Origin: Polaribacter sp. BAL334
GTDB taxonomy: Bacteria; Bacteroidota; Bacteroidia; Flavobacteriales; Flavobacteriaceae
Direction of reading: 5' to 3'
Length of the DNA: 64,000 nt
Assembly: GCF_015767435.1 (NCBI RefSeq)
Contig: NZ_JADWOV010000258.1
Location: forward strand, 1 to 64,000
Shown here: piece after piece, positions 18,692 through 27,342 of the stretch
Layout: each line of letters opens with the position of its first letter
Numbering within the stretch: position 1 is the stretch's first letter
Translations under genes and position numbers: made by a program
The notes under the pieces: model-generated
What the model saw: the letters and a program-made list of their open reading frames with translations, nothing else
What the model was told of the DNA's origin: nothing
Database searches by the model: none

Positions 18692-21241
18692 ATGAAATTT
18701 AAAATAGTTTTTTTTGTCCTTTTTATTGCTGTAAATTATAATTTTTTCAGTCAAAAATCAACGTTTGTTGACTCAAAAGGTGTTTTTAGATGGTCAAAAA
18801 ACAAGGAGGAAATCCGACTTTTTGGCGTCAATTACACACTGCCTTTTGCACATGGTTACAGAGCCATAAATTATGTAAATAAAAATCATAAAAATGCCAT
18901 AGAAAAAGATGTTTATCATTTGTCACGTTTGGGCGTTGATGCTTTTAGAGTGCACATTTGGGATACAGAAGTCACTGACAGTTTGGGAAATTTAATTGAT
19001 TCTCCTCAGCTTGATTTGTTAGATTATACCCTCGCAAAAATGAAAGAAAGAGGATTCAAAACCCTTGTAACTCCTTTCAAAGTGGGTGATAATGGCTATC
19101 CTGAAAAGAATTTTCCTGTAGATGGATTTTCCAATAAATTGGAAAAATGGCAAACCTATGATGATGAAAAAGTCTTACAAAAACAAGAACGCTATTTTAC
19201 ACAATTATTAAATCATGTAAATCCTTACACTGGTTTGGCATATAAAAATGATCCTGATATTATTGCGCTGGAAATCAACAACGAACCAACGCATACTAAT
19301 GGACCCATTGCCACAAAATATATCAACAGAATGGTTGATGTCATTCGCAAAGCTGGTTTTAAAAATCCTATTTTTTACAACGTTTCTGAAAGACCAGAAT
19401 TTATTGATGATTATTTAAAAGCCAATATTCAAGGGTGTACTTTTCAATGGTATCCAACTGGATTAGTAAGAGGGAATTTACTTGAAATGAATAATTTACC
19501 CAATGTTGATTCGTATGAAATTCCTTTTGATTCTAAAAAAGAATTCCAAAATAAAGCAAGAATCATTTATGAATTTGACCCTGGAGACACCAATCAATCT
19601 TCTTTATTTCCTGCAATGGCAAGAAGTTTTAGAGGCGCTAAATTTCAGTTTGCAGCGCAATTTGCTTATGATCCAATTGATTTAGCTTTTGCAAATACTG
19701 AATATCAAACGCATTATTTCAACCTTGCGTACACGCCTTCAAAAGCGATTTCTTTCAAAATTGCTTCAAAAGTTTTTCATGAAACGCCTTTAGGAGCTTC
19801 TTTTGGGAAGTTTCCAAACAACACAAATTTCATGAATACAACCTTGATTCCTAGTCAAAATTTAGCGATTTACACTACTGAAACTGCTTTTTATTACACA
19901 AATTCAACTGATGAAATTCCTAAAAACACTAACAAATTAAAAGAAATTGCAGGAGTTGGTTCTTCAAAATTGGTTTCTTATGCTGGAAGTGGCGCTTACT
20001 TTTTGGATAAAATTGACAATGGAATTTGGAGATTAGAAATCCTTCCTGACGTGATTTGGGTAAATGATCCTTTTGAAAAAGCAAGTCTTAAAAAAACAGT
20101 GGCTTTTTTAGAAAATAATGACAATGAGATAGAAATTAATCTTTCGGATTTGGGAGCAAATTTCCATATTTCTGCAATTGATAAAGGCAATACATTTTCA
20201 GGAAAATCAAGTGCTCAAAAATTCAAAATCAAACCTGGAACGTATATTTTACATGCAAAAAATGAGCTTGATATAGCTATTTCAACTCAAAAATTAGGAA
20301 ATATCAAAACCAATGAATTTGCAAATATCAATCAAGAAATCAAGCAAATTTATGTGGTTCATGAACCTTTAAAATCGATTGAAAAAAAGACTGATTTAAA
20401 CATTGAAGCTGACATTATTTCGCCAACAAAAATTAAAAAAGTAGAAGTTGTTTTGCCTTCAGGGTATCAAAAAACGGATAATTATGTGATGGAAAAATCA
20501 GGAAATTATCACTACAAAGTGCTAATTCCGAAAGAGAAATTGTATGGAAATTCATTCAATTATCATATCGTTGTTTATACTGAAAATGGCACAACTGTTT
20601 TTCCTGATAATGTGGCTGGAAATCCTATTGATTGGGATTTTATTCCTGAAAAAAGATATAGTACAAAAATTGTAAAATCAGCACCAATCATCGTTTTGTT
20701 TGATGCTGCTGTGGAATCAGAAAATAATTTTTTATGGCCAAATCAAAGAGGCTATCGTTTTGAAACTATTGTTCATAAAATTCCGACTGAAAATACATTG
20801 AATGTAACAGTCAACAATTTAAATGGAGAAATTCCTGATTTTACGTTTAAAATTTTGGTTGAAAAAAATATCAAAAATGAAATTCATCATCTAAATTCTC
20901 TTGATTCTTTGATGATAGAAGCTTCATCTGGAACCACTAAAAATCAAAAAGTACAAATTGCTTTGCAATTAAATAATGGAACCGTTTTTGGAAAAGTAAT
21001 AGAAGTAACACCCAAAAAAGAAATCCATTTTATTCCACTTTCAGCGTTAAAAGCAGTTCCAATGGTTTTATTACCAAGACCTTATCCAGGATTTCAATCG
21101 TATTGGTTTACTTCTTCATCCACAGAAAAATTTGAAAAATCTGCGATTGAATCACTACAAATTAGTTTTGGACCAGATCTAAACCCAGAAAATTATTCAG
21201 AAAAACAAGGGGTTTTACTCCATAAAATTGTGCTCAAATAA
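18692..21241 (+). CDS. Secreted clan GH-A glycoside hydrolase, multidomain
   Basis: An 849-residue secreted protein (signal peptide KFKIVFFVLFIAVNYNFFSQ). Residues about 30-370 form a (beta/alpha)8 barrel: LFGVNYTLPF, GVDAFRVHIWD, acid/base Glu198 in EINNEPTH and candidate nucleophile Glu294 in IIYEFDPGD. About 400 residues of beta-rich accessory domains follow, without T9SS tail. The family could be GH5-like or one of the exo-acting beta-galactosidase families of clan GH-A; GH147 is one idea because it occurs in galactan PULs, but I cannot confirm it. In this locus it would act on galacto-oligosaccharides made by the GH53 enzymes, in the periplasm or at the surface. Its stop codon overlaps nothing, and the deacetylase gene begins at the next base. 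Confidence 0.75.
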   Translation: MKFKIVFFVLFIAVNYNFFSQKSTFVDSKGVFRWSKNKEEIRLFGVNYTLPFAHGYRAINYVNKNHKNAIEKDVYHLSRLGVDAFRVHIWDTEVTDSLGNLIDSPQLDLLDYTLAKMKERGFKTLVTPFKVGDNGYPEKNFPVDGFSNKLEKWQTYDDEKVLQKQERYFTQLLNHVNPYTGLAYKNDPDIIALEINNEPTHTNGPIATKYINRMVDVIRKAGFKNPIFYNVSERPEFIDDYLKANIQGCTFQWYPTGLVRGNLLEMNNLPNVDSYEIPFDSKKEFQNKARIIYEFDPGDTNQSSLFPAMARSFRGAKFQFAAQFAYDPIDLAFANTEYQTHYFNLAYTPSKAISFKIASKVFHETPLGASFGKFPNNTNFMNTTLIPSQNLAIYTTETAFYYTNSTDEIPKNTNKLKEIAGVGSSKLVSYAGSGAYFLDKIDNGIWRLEILPDVIWVNDPFEKASLKKTVAFLENNDNEIEINLSDLGANFHISAIDKGNTFSGKSSAQKFKIKPGTYILHAKNELDIAISTQKLGNIKTNEFANINQEIKQIYVVHEPLKSIEKKTDLNIEADIISPTKIKKVEVVLPSGYQKTDNYVMEKSGNYHYKVLIPKEKLYGNSFNYHIVVYTENGTTVFPDNVAGNPIDWDFIPEKRYSTKIVKSAPIIVLFDAAVESENNFLWPNQRGYRFETIVHKIPTENTLNVTVNNLNGEIPDFTFKILVEKNIKNEIHHLNSLDSLMIEASSGTTKNQKVQIALQLNNGTVFGKVIEVTPKKEIHFIPLSALKAVPMVLLPRPYPGFQSYWFTSSSTEKFEKSAIESLQISFGPDLNPENYSEKQGVLLHKIVLK

Positions 21242-22021
21242 ATGAAGATTTTTAAAAAGTTACTATTATTGATTTTTGTAGTTTTTCTGACAAACTTTTC
21301 CAAAAGCGAAAAAAACGGTGCAGAAAAAGTGAATTGGAAAATAAATAGCAATCAAAAAAATGACAGTCTTCCATTAATTCCAAATCAATTTTTGGATTTT
21401 CAGAAAAACAGTCAAGGTTTTTGTATTACAAAAGGCGATTCAACCAAAAAACAAATTGCCTTAACTTTTGATGATGGCCCAACAGAAGTTTCAAAAAAAA
21501 TCATCAAAATTTTAGATAGATACAACGCAAAAGGAACTTTTTTTTGGGTGGGAGAACGCGTCAAAGAAAATCCTAATGTCATCAATATTGCCAAAAAAAA
21601 TGGGCATTTAATTGCAAATCACAGTTGGAATCATGAAAATGGTTGGACGTTTTCAAATGAACAATTATGGCAAAATCAGGTTGAAAAATGCAATACTGAA
21701 TTGTCAAATTATGGTGTAAAAAATGTTAGGTATTTCAGGCCTCCTTTTGGTGCCATCACTCAAAATCAGATTGATTTTTTAGCTTCAAAAAACATCAAAA
21801 CGGTTTTGTGGTCAATAACGACCAATGATTGGGATCCAAAAGAAAATAAAGAAGGTCAACTATTTGAGAAATTTAAAAATTACATTCACAATGGAGCAGT
21901 GGTTTTGATGCACGATTTTGATTATAGCAATTTGGACGCAAAACTAAAAGATTTAGAGAAAATGCTTCAATATGGCATTAAAAATGGTTACAAATTTGTG
22001 ACTGTTGAGACTATTTTATAG
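21242..22021 (+). CDS. Polysaccharide deacetylase (CE4, NodB fold)
   Basis: A 259-residue secreted or membrane-anchored protein with the NodB domain. Motif 1 is ALTFDDGPTEVS with the catalytic and metal-binding aspartates, motif 2 is NHSWNH with the metal histidines, motif 3 is RYFRPPFGA, and the domain ends with a WDPKENKEG and VVLMHD segment. Family members remove N- or O-acetyl groups from chitin, peptidoglycan, xylan or other glycans; the present substrate is not fixed by the motifs. The start is directly next to the GH-A stop, implying coupled translation. In a galactan PUL it may remove acetyl groups from the pectin or host glycan backbone. Confidence 0.88.
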   Translation: MKIFKKLLLLIFVVFLTNFSKSEKNGAEKVNWKINSNQKNDSLPLIPNQFLDFQKNSQGFCITKGDSTKKQIALTFDDGPTEVSKKIIKILDRYNAKGTFFWVGERVKENPNVINIAKKNGHLIANHSWNHENGWTFSNEQLWQNQVEKCNTELSNYGVKNVRYFRPPFGAITQNQIDFLASKNIKTVLWSITTNDWDPKENKEGQLFEKFKNYIHNGAVVLMHDFDYSNLDAKLKDLEKMLQYGIKNGYKFVTVETIL

Positions 22022-22053
22022 TCTGAAAAACTAAAATAAATCAAAAATAGTAC

Positions 22054-22923
22054 ATGTATAAAATTTCGTTTGTTCTCTTATTTTTTACATTTTTTTCTTG
22101 TTCGGAAGTTAAAAACACCATCAAAAAATCCGAAAATTCCAAAATTCAAAGTACTGTAATTCAAAAAATTCAGAAAAGAACTGAAAAGGAAATTTTAGTT
22201 TGTGCACATAGAGCTTACCACAAATTTGCGCCAGAAAACTCATTAGAATCCATAAAAAAAGCAATTGAAGCAAAAATAGACATTGTTGAAATCGACGTTA
22301 ACACCACAAAAGACGGCGTTCTTGTATTGATGCACGACAATAAAATTGATAGGACAACCAATGGAACTGGATATATTCGCGATTTTACATTTGCGGAATT
22401 AAGCAATCTTTTTCTTGTGATGAATGATTCTGTAACAACTCATAAAATCCCAACTTTGCAAGAGGTTTTAGAAATTTCAAAAAATAAAATAATACTGAAT
22501 TTAGACATTAAAAATGTGGAAATTTCAAAACTGTATCAACAATTAAAAGAAAACAAGATGCAAAATGACGTGTTTTCATTTATTTGGGATCGAAAAAAAA
22601 TCGCAGAAATCTTAGCAATTGATGCAACTTATGCTGTATTACCTTTAGTTTCAAACAGCAAAGAAATGATGTATTATGCTAAAAATATTACATCAAAACT
22701 TCAACATTTTGATGAGAAATCATTAAATTCGGAAAACATGAATTGGGCAAAAAAGAATGCTATTCAAGTGTTTATGAATAGTTTATGGCATGTGGATAAG
22801 CTGTTTGAAAAAAATAATACTGCATCAATGAATAAAATAATTGAACTTCGTCCTGCAATCATTCAAACAGATCATCCAGTATTATTAATCAAGTATTTAC
22901 AAAAATTAAATTTACATGAATAA
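22054..22923 (+). CDS. Glycerophosphodiester phosphodiesterase family lipoprotein
   Basis: A 289-residue lipoprotein (lipobox Cys16, TFFSC) with the GDPD fold. Visible motifs are CAHRAYHKFAPENSLESI (HR ... PEN), VEIDVNTTKDGVLVLMHD (E-x-D and the catalytic HD) and a C-terminal IIQTDHP. The family hydrolyses glycerophosphodiesters to glycerol-3-phosphate and an alcohol; in a PUL it may act on phosphate-decorated glycans or on lipid head groups. The gene overlaps the downstream GH53 gene by 8 bp (22916-22923), so it is part of the operon. Confidence 0.85.
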   Translation: MYKISFVLLFFTFFSCSEVKNTIKKSENSKIQSTVIQKIQKRTEKEILVCAHRAYHKFAPENSLESIKKAIEAKIDIVEIDVNTTKDGVLVLMHDNKIDRTTNGTGYIRDFTFAELSNLFLVMNDSVTTHKIPTLQEVLEISKNKIILNLDIKNVEISKLYQQLKENKMQNDVFSFIWDRKKIAEILAIDATYAVLPLVSNSKEMMYYAKNITSKLQHFDEKSLNSENMNWAKKNAIQVFMNSLWHVDKLFEKNNTASMNKIIELRPAIIQTDHPVLLIKYLQKLNLHE

Positions 22924-24625
22924 TGAAACCTTACTTCACAAAATAACAACTAAAAAAAAGTTTCCTTTCTTTTGGTTTTTGATGTTTGTTTGCTTGAATT
23001 TCCCCAATTTACTATTTTCTCAATCCATAGAAATTTCTTCTTTTAATGAAAATCCGCTTGAAGTAAGTCCTTTATTAGGAGCAACTTTGACCATAAATTT
23101 CAAATATTCTAGCGAAGTTGGTTCATCTGGAAATCATATTTATATTGGTTTAGAAATATTGGACTCAAATAATTCCTATGTTAAAACGATTGATGGTGTT
23201 ACTCTGCTAAATCAACAAACAGGAAATGAAGTTCAAAAATCTGTTAGTTTTTTTGTAGGAAGTAGCAATCCATTAACTTCTGATTTGCCAAATGGAAATT
23301 ATTATCAAGTAAAAGCAACCTTGTATAAAAGTGGAGGTTGGACTGAAAATGCTTGGGCAGGTCATTGGAATACTCCAGCTTTGGTACTTCAAAATACCCA
23401 AAATTATACGTTCAGCACAAACCCAATTAGCAAAGGTGCAGACATTAGTTGGATGACAGAAATGCAATCAAATGGTATTATTTGGAAAGATAATAATGGT
23501 GTTTCAAAACAATTGATGCCTTTGTTAAAAGAATATGATTTGGATGCTGTAAGATTGAGAGTTTGGGTAAATCCTGATGTTTCGCAAGCAAATGGTTGGT
23601 GTGATATTGACGATTTGGTTGCCAAAGCTGAACTCGCAAAAGCTGCTGGTTTAGAAGTGATGATTTGTATTCATTACAGTGATTGGTGGGCAGATCCTGG
23701 TCAACAAACAAAACCTGCAGCTTGGATAAATTTTTCAGTTTCTCAATTAGAAACAGCCGTTTACAATCATACAACCGATATTTTAACTGCTTTATCTGCA
23801 AAAGGAATTACACCTAAATGGGTTCAAATTGGCAATGAAACTAATGATGGAATGTTATGGAATACTGGAAAAGCTTCCACAGGTGGTTTTGCTAATTATG
23901 CGAAATTTTTAAATGCTGGAACCAATGCTGTAAAAACTTTCAACACCAATATAAAAACCATTTTACATCTTGCTAGTGGCAATGAAAATGGTTTATTTCG
24001 ATGGAATATTGATGGTTTACTGAATAACGGAATGGTTTTTAACAGATTTGATATCATTGGAATGTCTTTATATCCTGATGAAAATAATTGGATTTCTATG
24101 GTCAATAACACCTATAACAATATGTTGGATATGAAAACGAGATATACTAAAGATGTGATGATGGTTGAAGTTGGTTTTTCTAGTACAAGACCTGATATTT
24201 CTCATCAATTTTTAACGTACATTATTGAAAAAACAAGACAAGCCAATGGTTTGGGTGTTTTTTATTGGGAACCTATTGCGCATAAAAACTGGAATTCGTA
24301 TTCAAAAGGCGCTTGGGATGAAGATGGAAGTCCGTCAATTGCAATGGATGCTTTTATTGACAAATCAACACTGAATATTGATGAAATCACCTCAGAAAAA
24401 AACGATTCTTTCAAGATTTTTCCAAATCCAAGTTCCGAAATTTTACAAATTCAATCATTGAATGAAGTGTTGAAATCAATCCAAATTTATGATATGAATG
24501 GACGTTTGATTCAAGAAATAAATTCTCGAAAATTAGAAATATCTTTCTCAATTTCTCACCTTTTAAAAGGTGTTTATTTTTTAAGAATAAATAATGAAGA
24601 AACAATAAAATTTATCAAAAATTAA
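22916..24625 (+). CDS. GH53 endo-beta-1,4-galactanase with N-terminal sandwich domain and T9SS tail
   Basis: A 569-residue secreted enzyme. After a signal segment (FPFFWFLMFVCLNFPNLLFS) comes a beta-sandwich of about 125 residues, then a canonical GH53 barrel (about 165-480): KGADISWM, VRLRVWVNP, CIHYSDWWADPGQQTKP, acid/base Glu308 in QIGNETNDG and nucleophile Glu418 in MMVEVGFSS. It ends in a type A T9SS sorting domain (FPNPSSEILQI ... GVYFLRINNEETIKFIKN), so it is exported and attached to the cell surface. It would make the first cuts in beta-1,4-galactan or type I arabinogalactan. The N-terminal domain is shared with the 219-residue protein upstream and is probably a binding module. A 36-nt piece of its tail region is repeated at 34000-34035. 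Confidence 0.93.
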   Translation: MNNETLLHKITTKKKFPFFWFLMFVCLNFPNLLFSQSIEISSFNENPLEVSPLLGATLTINFKYSSEVGSSGNHIYIGLEILDSNNSYVKTIDGVTLLNQQTGNEVQKSVSFFVGSSNPLTSDLPNGNYYQVKATLYKSGGWTENAWAGHWNTPALVLQNTQNYTFSTNPISKGADISWMTEMQSNGIIWKDNNGVSKQLMPLLKEYDLDAVRLRVWVNPDVSQANGWCDIDDLVAKAELAKAAGLEVMICIHYSDWWADPGQQTKPAAWINFSVSQLETAVYNHTTDILTALSAKGITPKWVQIGNETNDGMLWNTGKASTGGFANYAKFLNAGTNAVKTFNTNIKTILHLASGNENGLFRWNIDGLLNNGMVFNRFDIIGMSLYPDENNWISMVNNTYNNMLDMKTRYTKDVMMVEVGFSSTRPDISHQFLTYIIEKTRQANGLGVFYWEPIAHKNWNSYSKGAWDEDGSPSIAMDAFIDKSTLNIDEITSEKNDSFKIFPNPSSEILQIQSLNEVLKSIQIYDMNGRLIQEINSRKLEISFSISHLLKGVYFLRINNEETIKFIKN

Positions 24626-24646
24626 ATATTAAAACTGTTTAATAAA

Positions 24647-24672
24647 AAAATGGTTCTTTTCAGAACCATTTT
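24647..24672. terminator. Terminator after the PUL
   Basis: Arms AAAATGGTTCT (24647-24657) and AGAACCATTTT (24662-24672) form an 11-bp hairpin with a TTTC loop and a run of T on the plus side. It closes the GH53 transcript; the next gene is on the opposite strand. Confidence 0.8.
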
Positions 24673-24754
24673 CCACTCATTGATTTTAATCCCCCGATTA
24701 AAAACAAGAATTATGATATATTTTGATGTGGGTTTTATAAACTCAACTATTTTA

Positions 24755-25780
24755 TTAATTTATTTTTATCCAATGAAGCCAATCATTTACAACCTTTGAA
24801 AGACTATCTTCATTTAGATTTTTTGAATTTGGATTTACATTTTTGTAGTAATGATCTAGTCCTACATACGCTTTAAATGTAAAATTAGTATGCCTGTCTT
24901 TCATGGTTTCTATATGAAACATATCAACAAAAGGAGCGCCTTCATCAAGTGTGCCATAAGACATTAAAATCGGAATTTTTAACTGTTTTAAAATATCATT
25001 TTCATTTTGAGAAAAAGAAATTGACCCATAATTGGTATTCCAACCTTTATTTCTATCAAAAGCAAATGGGTACTTTATAACGTCTTCCCAATAATCATAA
25101 ACATCCTGTGCAAATTCTGTATCTTCTTGAAGCTCTCTTCTTCTGTCTTGTTGCACCATGGCTAAGATTCTAGAGTAATAGGGTGTTCCTCCTGAATAAA
25201 TAAGATGCGTAATACCATCAATTTTATTAGCCATATGGGCTACAATTGTACTTCCTTCAGAATGACCAATTGCTACCACTTTTGTGGTATCCACCCATTT
25301 TTGCTTTTTTAAAAAATTAAATACCGTATTATTACGTTTTACGTAATACTCCAAATTGTTATTCTCCAAATATTTTTCTGGATAGGAATTTGTATTTGGT
25401 TCTTTATATTTCCCTTTAGTAAGTTCGTTTTTATGAGCAATTAAAGGAAGTCCAGGTTTGCTAACTAATACTAAATGATATTCATTTTCTACAAACCCTT
25501 CACATATAGAAACGTAGGATACTTGACGCTCTCCATCATACACAATAAGAGGGACAGCAGTAGATCCTTGTACTTCAAAAATGATGGGTTTTTTATTGAG
25601 TTCTTCTCCTTTTTTTGATTTGACTAAAATATGAACGGTATCTTTTTCATATTCTAATTTTAAATGTCTGTAACCAAAATCTTCGGCACTTTTTTGTGCA
25701 ATAGATAAAATTGCAAAAAGTAGAGATAAGATTAATAAAAAAGTTTTTTTTAGAGTATTCAGTTTGATTAAAAATGTCAT
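24755..25780 (-). CDS. Secreted alpha/beta hydrolase (serine esterase type)
   Basis: A 341-residue protein with signal peptide and alpha/beta hydrolase fold. The nucleophile elbow is IGHSEGS, and the C-terminal part shows a late Asp/His region (TLDEGAPFVDMF, GLDHYYKN). I choose ATG 25780, 45 bp inside the longest frame, because a promoter box CAAATTTA (TAAATTTG on the minus strand, 25804-25811) lies just upstream and because the signal sequence then begins normally. The promoter has a -33 TTG and the operator CTACCC-N5-GGGTAG directly behind it, so I infer control by the response regulator encoded at 27343-27960. Substrate unknown; an esterase or peptidase acting outside the cytoplasm is likely. 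Confidence 0.8.
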   Translation of the reverse strand: MTFLIKLNTLKKTFLLILSLLFAILSIAQKSAEDFGYRHLKLEYEKDTVHILVKSKKGEELNKKPIIFEVQGSTAVPLIVYDGERQVSYVSICEGFVENEYHLVLVSKPGLPLIAHKNELTKGKYKEPNTNSYPEKYLENNNLEYYVKRNNTVFNFLKKQKWVDTTKVVAIGHSEGSTIVAHMANKIDGITHLIYSGGTPYYSRILAMVQQDRRRELQEDTEFAQDVYDYWEDVIKYPFAFDRNKGWNTNYGSISFSQNENDILKQLKIPILMSYGTLDEGAPFVDMFHIETMKDRHTNFTFKAYVGLDHYYKNVNPNSKNLNEDSLSKVVNDWLHWIKIN

Positions 25781-25803
25781 TTTGTTTTGAGAAATTAGTA
25801 TTT

Positions 25804-25833
25804 CAAATTTAACGAATTTAGTCAATAATCAAA
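25804..25833 (-). promoter_or_regulatory. Promoter of the secreted hydrolase gene
   Basis: On the minus strand: TTG, 18 nt, TAAATTTG, a full match to the Bacteroidota consensus (TTG-N17-23-TAnnTTTG). The box at 25804-25811 is 23 nt from ATG 25780, and the operator begins one base behind the TTG. Confidence 0.8.
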
Positions 25834-25850
25834 CTACCCAAAAAGGGTAG
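25834..25850. promoter_or_regulatory. Operator copy 1, CTACCC-AAAAA-GGGTAG
   Basis: A perfect 6-5-6 palindrome, 22 nt upstream of the TAnnTTTG box of the hydrolase promoter and touching the -33 region, the place where an activator would contact sigma. It is one of four copies within 5 kb, all upstream of genes in this cluster. Confidence 0.8.
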
Positions 25851-25968
25851 TAGTTACAAAAGCTTCGAATTATTTAATATTGTTTTATGAAAGTTTAGCT
25901 AGTATATAATTCTTAAAAAGAGAATACTTTTTAAAAAGTATGCTCTTAAATTAAATACTTAAGAAGTA

Positions 25969-27252
25969 CTAATCAACCAATATTTTTATAGTTTTTGAAC
26001 CCTTTGAATTTTGAATTTTCACTAAATAATAGCCTGGTTTAAAGTTCGTGATGTTTATAACTTCATTGTTGTGGTTTCGTGCACTAAACACTTGTTTACC
26101 TGAGATATCAAAAATTGAAATTTTAGCAATTTCAGTAAGACCTTTAATTGCTATTTTTGAACTAGAAGGATTAGGATAAAGTGAAACCGATTCAAGATCA
26201 ATATTTTCAGTGCTTAATGCTGAGCATGCACCACCATCAGTAATTGTCCAACCATCAGAAGCAATCATATTTGCTCTTGCATCTGCTGCTGCTTGTGTAC
26301 AATATTGAGAGTTACCACCATCAAAGTTTAAGTTGGGTTGTAAGTTTTGAGAATTCCAACCTATTAATAAGGCTTCGTAATTTGCGTCTGAAAGAGTAAC
26401 TCCATTAAACATACCAGACAATTCAGTTACATTTTCTACATTCCAACCTCCCAGATTTTGATTAAAAGAACTAGGATTAGATGCTTGTGAAAACATTAAG
26501 GTCATATTTGTTACAGAAGATGTATCCCATGAACTAATATCACCATTAAATGAAGAAGCATTAGAAAACATTCCTTGCATGTTTACAACTTTACCAGTGT
26601 CCCAATTAAGGTTTTGATTAAAAGCAAAAGCATTTGTAAACATCGAACTCATATTCGTTACATTTGATGTATCCCAATTACTTATATTTCCATTAAAAGA
26701 ATGTGCATCTGTAAACATGCGACTCATATTAGTTATTGTTGAAGTATCCCAATTATTGAAGTTTTGATTTAAATTTATAAAATTACCTAGAAACATTCCT
26801 TCCAAACTTGTAACACCACTTAAATTTGGTGCATCATTGGCATTTACTTGAAGGTTATAACAACCGCTAAAAGCATATTCCATTGATGTCCAAGAAATTG
26901 TTCCCCATTGATCAATTGAAATAAGCTTTCGGCTATCACCAAGTCCAGTAGAACCACTACCATTAAAATAAATTCTAGGGAAAGTTCCTCTAATTCTAAT
27001 CGTATAAGTACCTGGTGTTCCAAAATCGTGGGTAACACTTCCTGTTTTACCAATATCTACCAAATTATAAACACCATCGTTGTTCCAATCAACATCGTAG
27101 TTATATGTTTCCCCAGGAAATGTTGGGATTATTATGGATGATGAATTTGAAGTTCCTGGGTTATCGGTTTTCCAAGTGGTAATAAATTCGGTTTGAGCAT
27201 TAAGTGTTATAATACTTAATAAAATTACTGATGTTAGTAATATTTTTTTCAT
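25969..27252 (-). CDS. BspA-like surface protein with DUF285 repeats and T9SS tail
   Basis: A 427-residue secreted protein. Order: signal peptide (KKILLTSVILLSIITLNAQ); a PKD-like start (YDVDWNNDGVYN, THDFGTPGTYTIRI); about five BspA/DUF285 repeats of roughly 25 residues with the pattern NWDTSxVTNMSxMFxxAxxFNxxI (about 120-290); a short segment ending CTQAAADARANMI; and a type A T9SS sorting domain (LYPNPSSSKIAIKG ... GYYLVKIQNSKGSKTIKILVD). BspA-like proteins are surface-exposed and bind proteins or cells. Its promoter (27281-27288) and operator (27311-27327) have the same geometry as those of the hydrolase gene, placing it in the same regulon. Confidence 0.9.
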   Translation of the reverse strand: MKKILLTSVILLSIITLNAQTEFITTWKTDNPGTSNSSSIIIPTFPGETYNYDVDWNNDGVYNLVDIGKTGSVTHDFGTPGTYTIRIRGTFPRIYFNGSGSTGLGDSRKLISIDQWGTISWTSMEYAFSGCYNLQVNANDAPNLSGVTSLEGMFLGNFINLNQNFNNWDTSTITNMSRMFTDAHSFNGNISNWDTSNVTNMSSMFTNAFAFNQNLNWDTGKVVNMQGMFSNASSFNGDISSWDTSSVTNMTLMFSQASNPSSFNQNLGGWNVENVTELSGMFNGVTLSDANYEALLIGWNSQNLQPNLNFDGGNSQYCTQAAADARANMIASDGWTITDGGACSALSTENIDLESVSLYPNPSSSKIAIKGLTEIAKISIFDISGKQVFSARNHNNEVINITNFKPGYYLVKIQNSKGSKTIKILVD

Positions 27253-27280
27253 AAATAGACTTCGTTTAAAAATTCTTAAA

Positions 27281-27288
27281 CAAATCTA
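27281..27288 (-). promoter_or_regulatory. -7 box of the BspA-like gene
   Basis: The plus strand reads CAAATCTA, that is TAGATTTG on the minus strand, 28 nt before ATG 27252. No good TTG is found at -33 (ATG is there instead), which would make the promoter weak on its own and dependent on an activator bound at 27311-27327. Confidence 0.75.
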
Positions 27289-27310
27289 TAGGAATAGGAA
27301 ACTGGAGCAT

Positions 27311-27327
27311 CTACCCAAATAGGGTAG
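27311..27327. promoter_or_regulatory. Operator copy 2, CTACCC-AAATA-GGGTAG
   Basis: A perfect 6-5-6 palindrome exactly 22 nt upstream of the TAGATTTG box of the BspA-like gene. It lies between that gene and the end of the response regulator gene. Confidence 0.8.
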
Positions 27328-27342
27328 TTTTTTAAATTGGAA

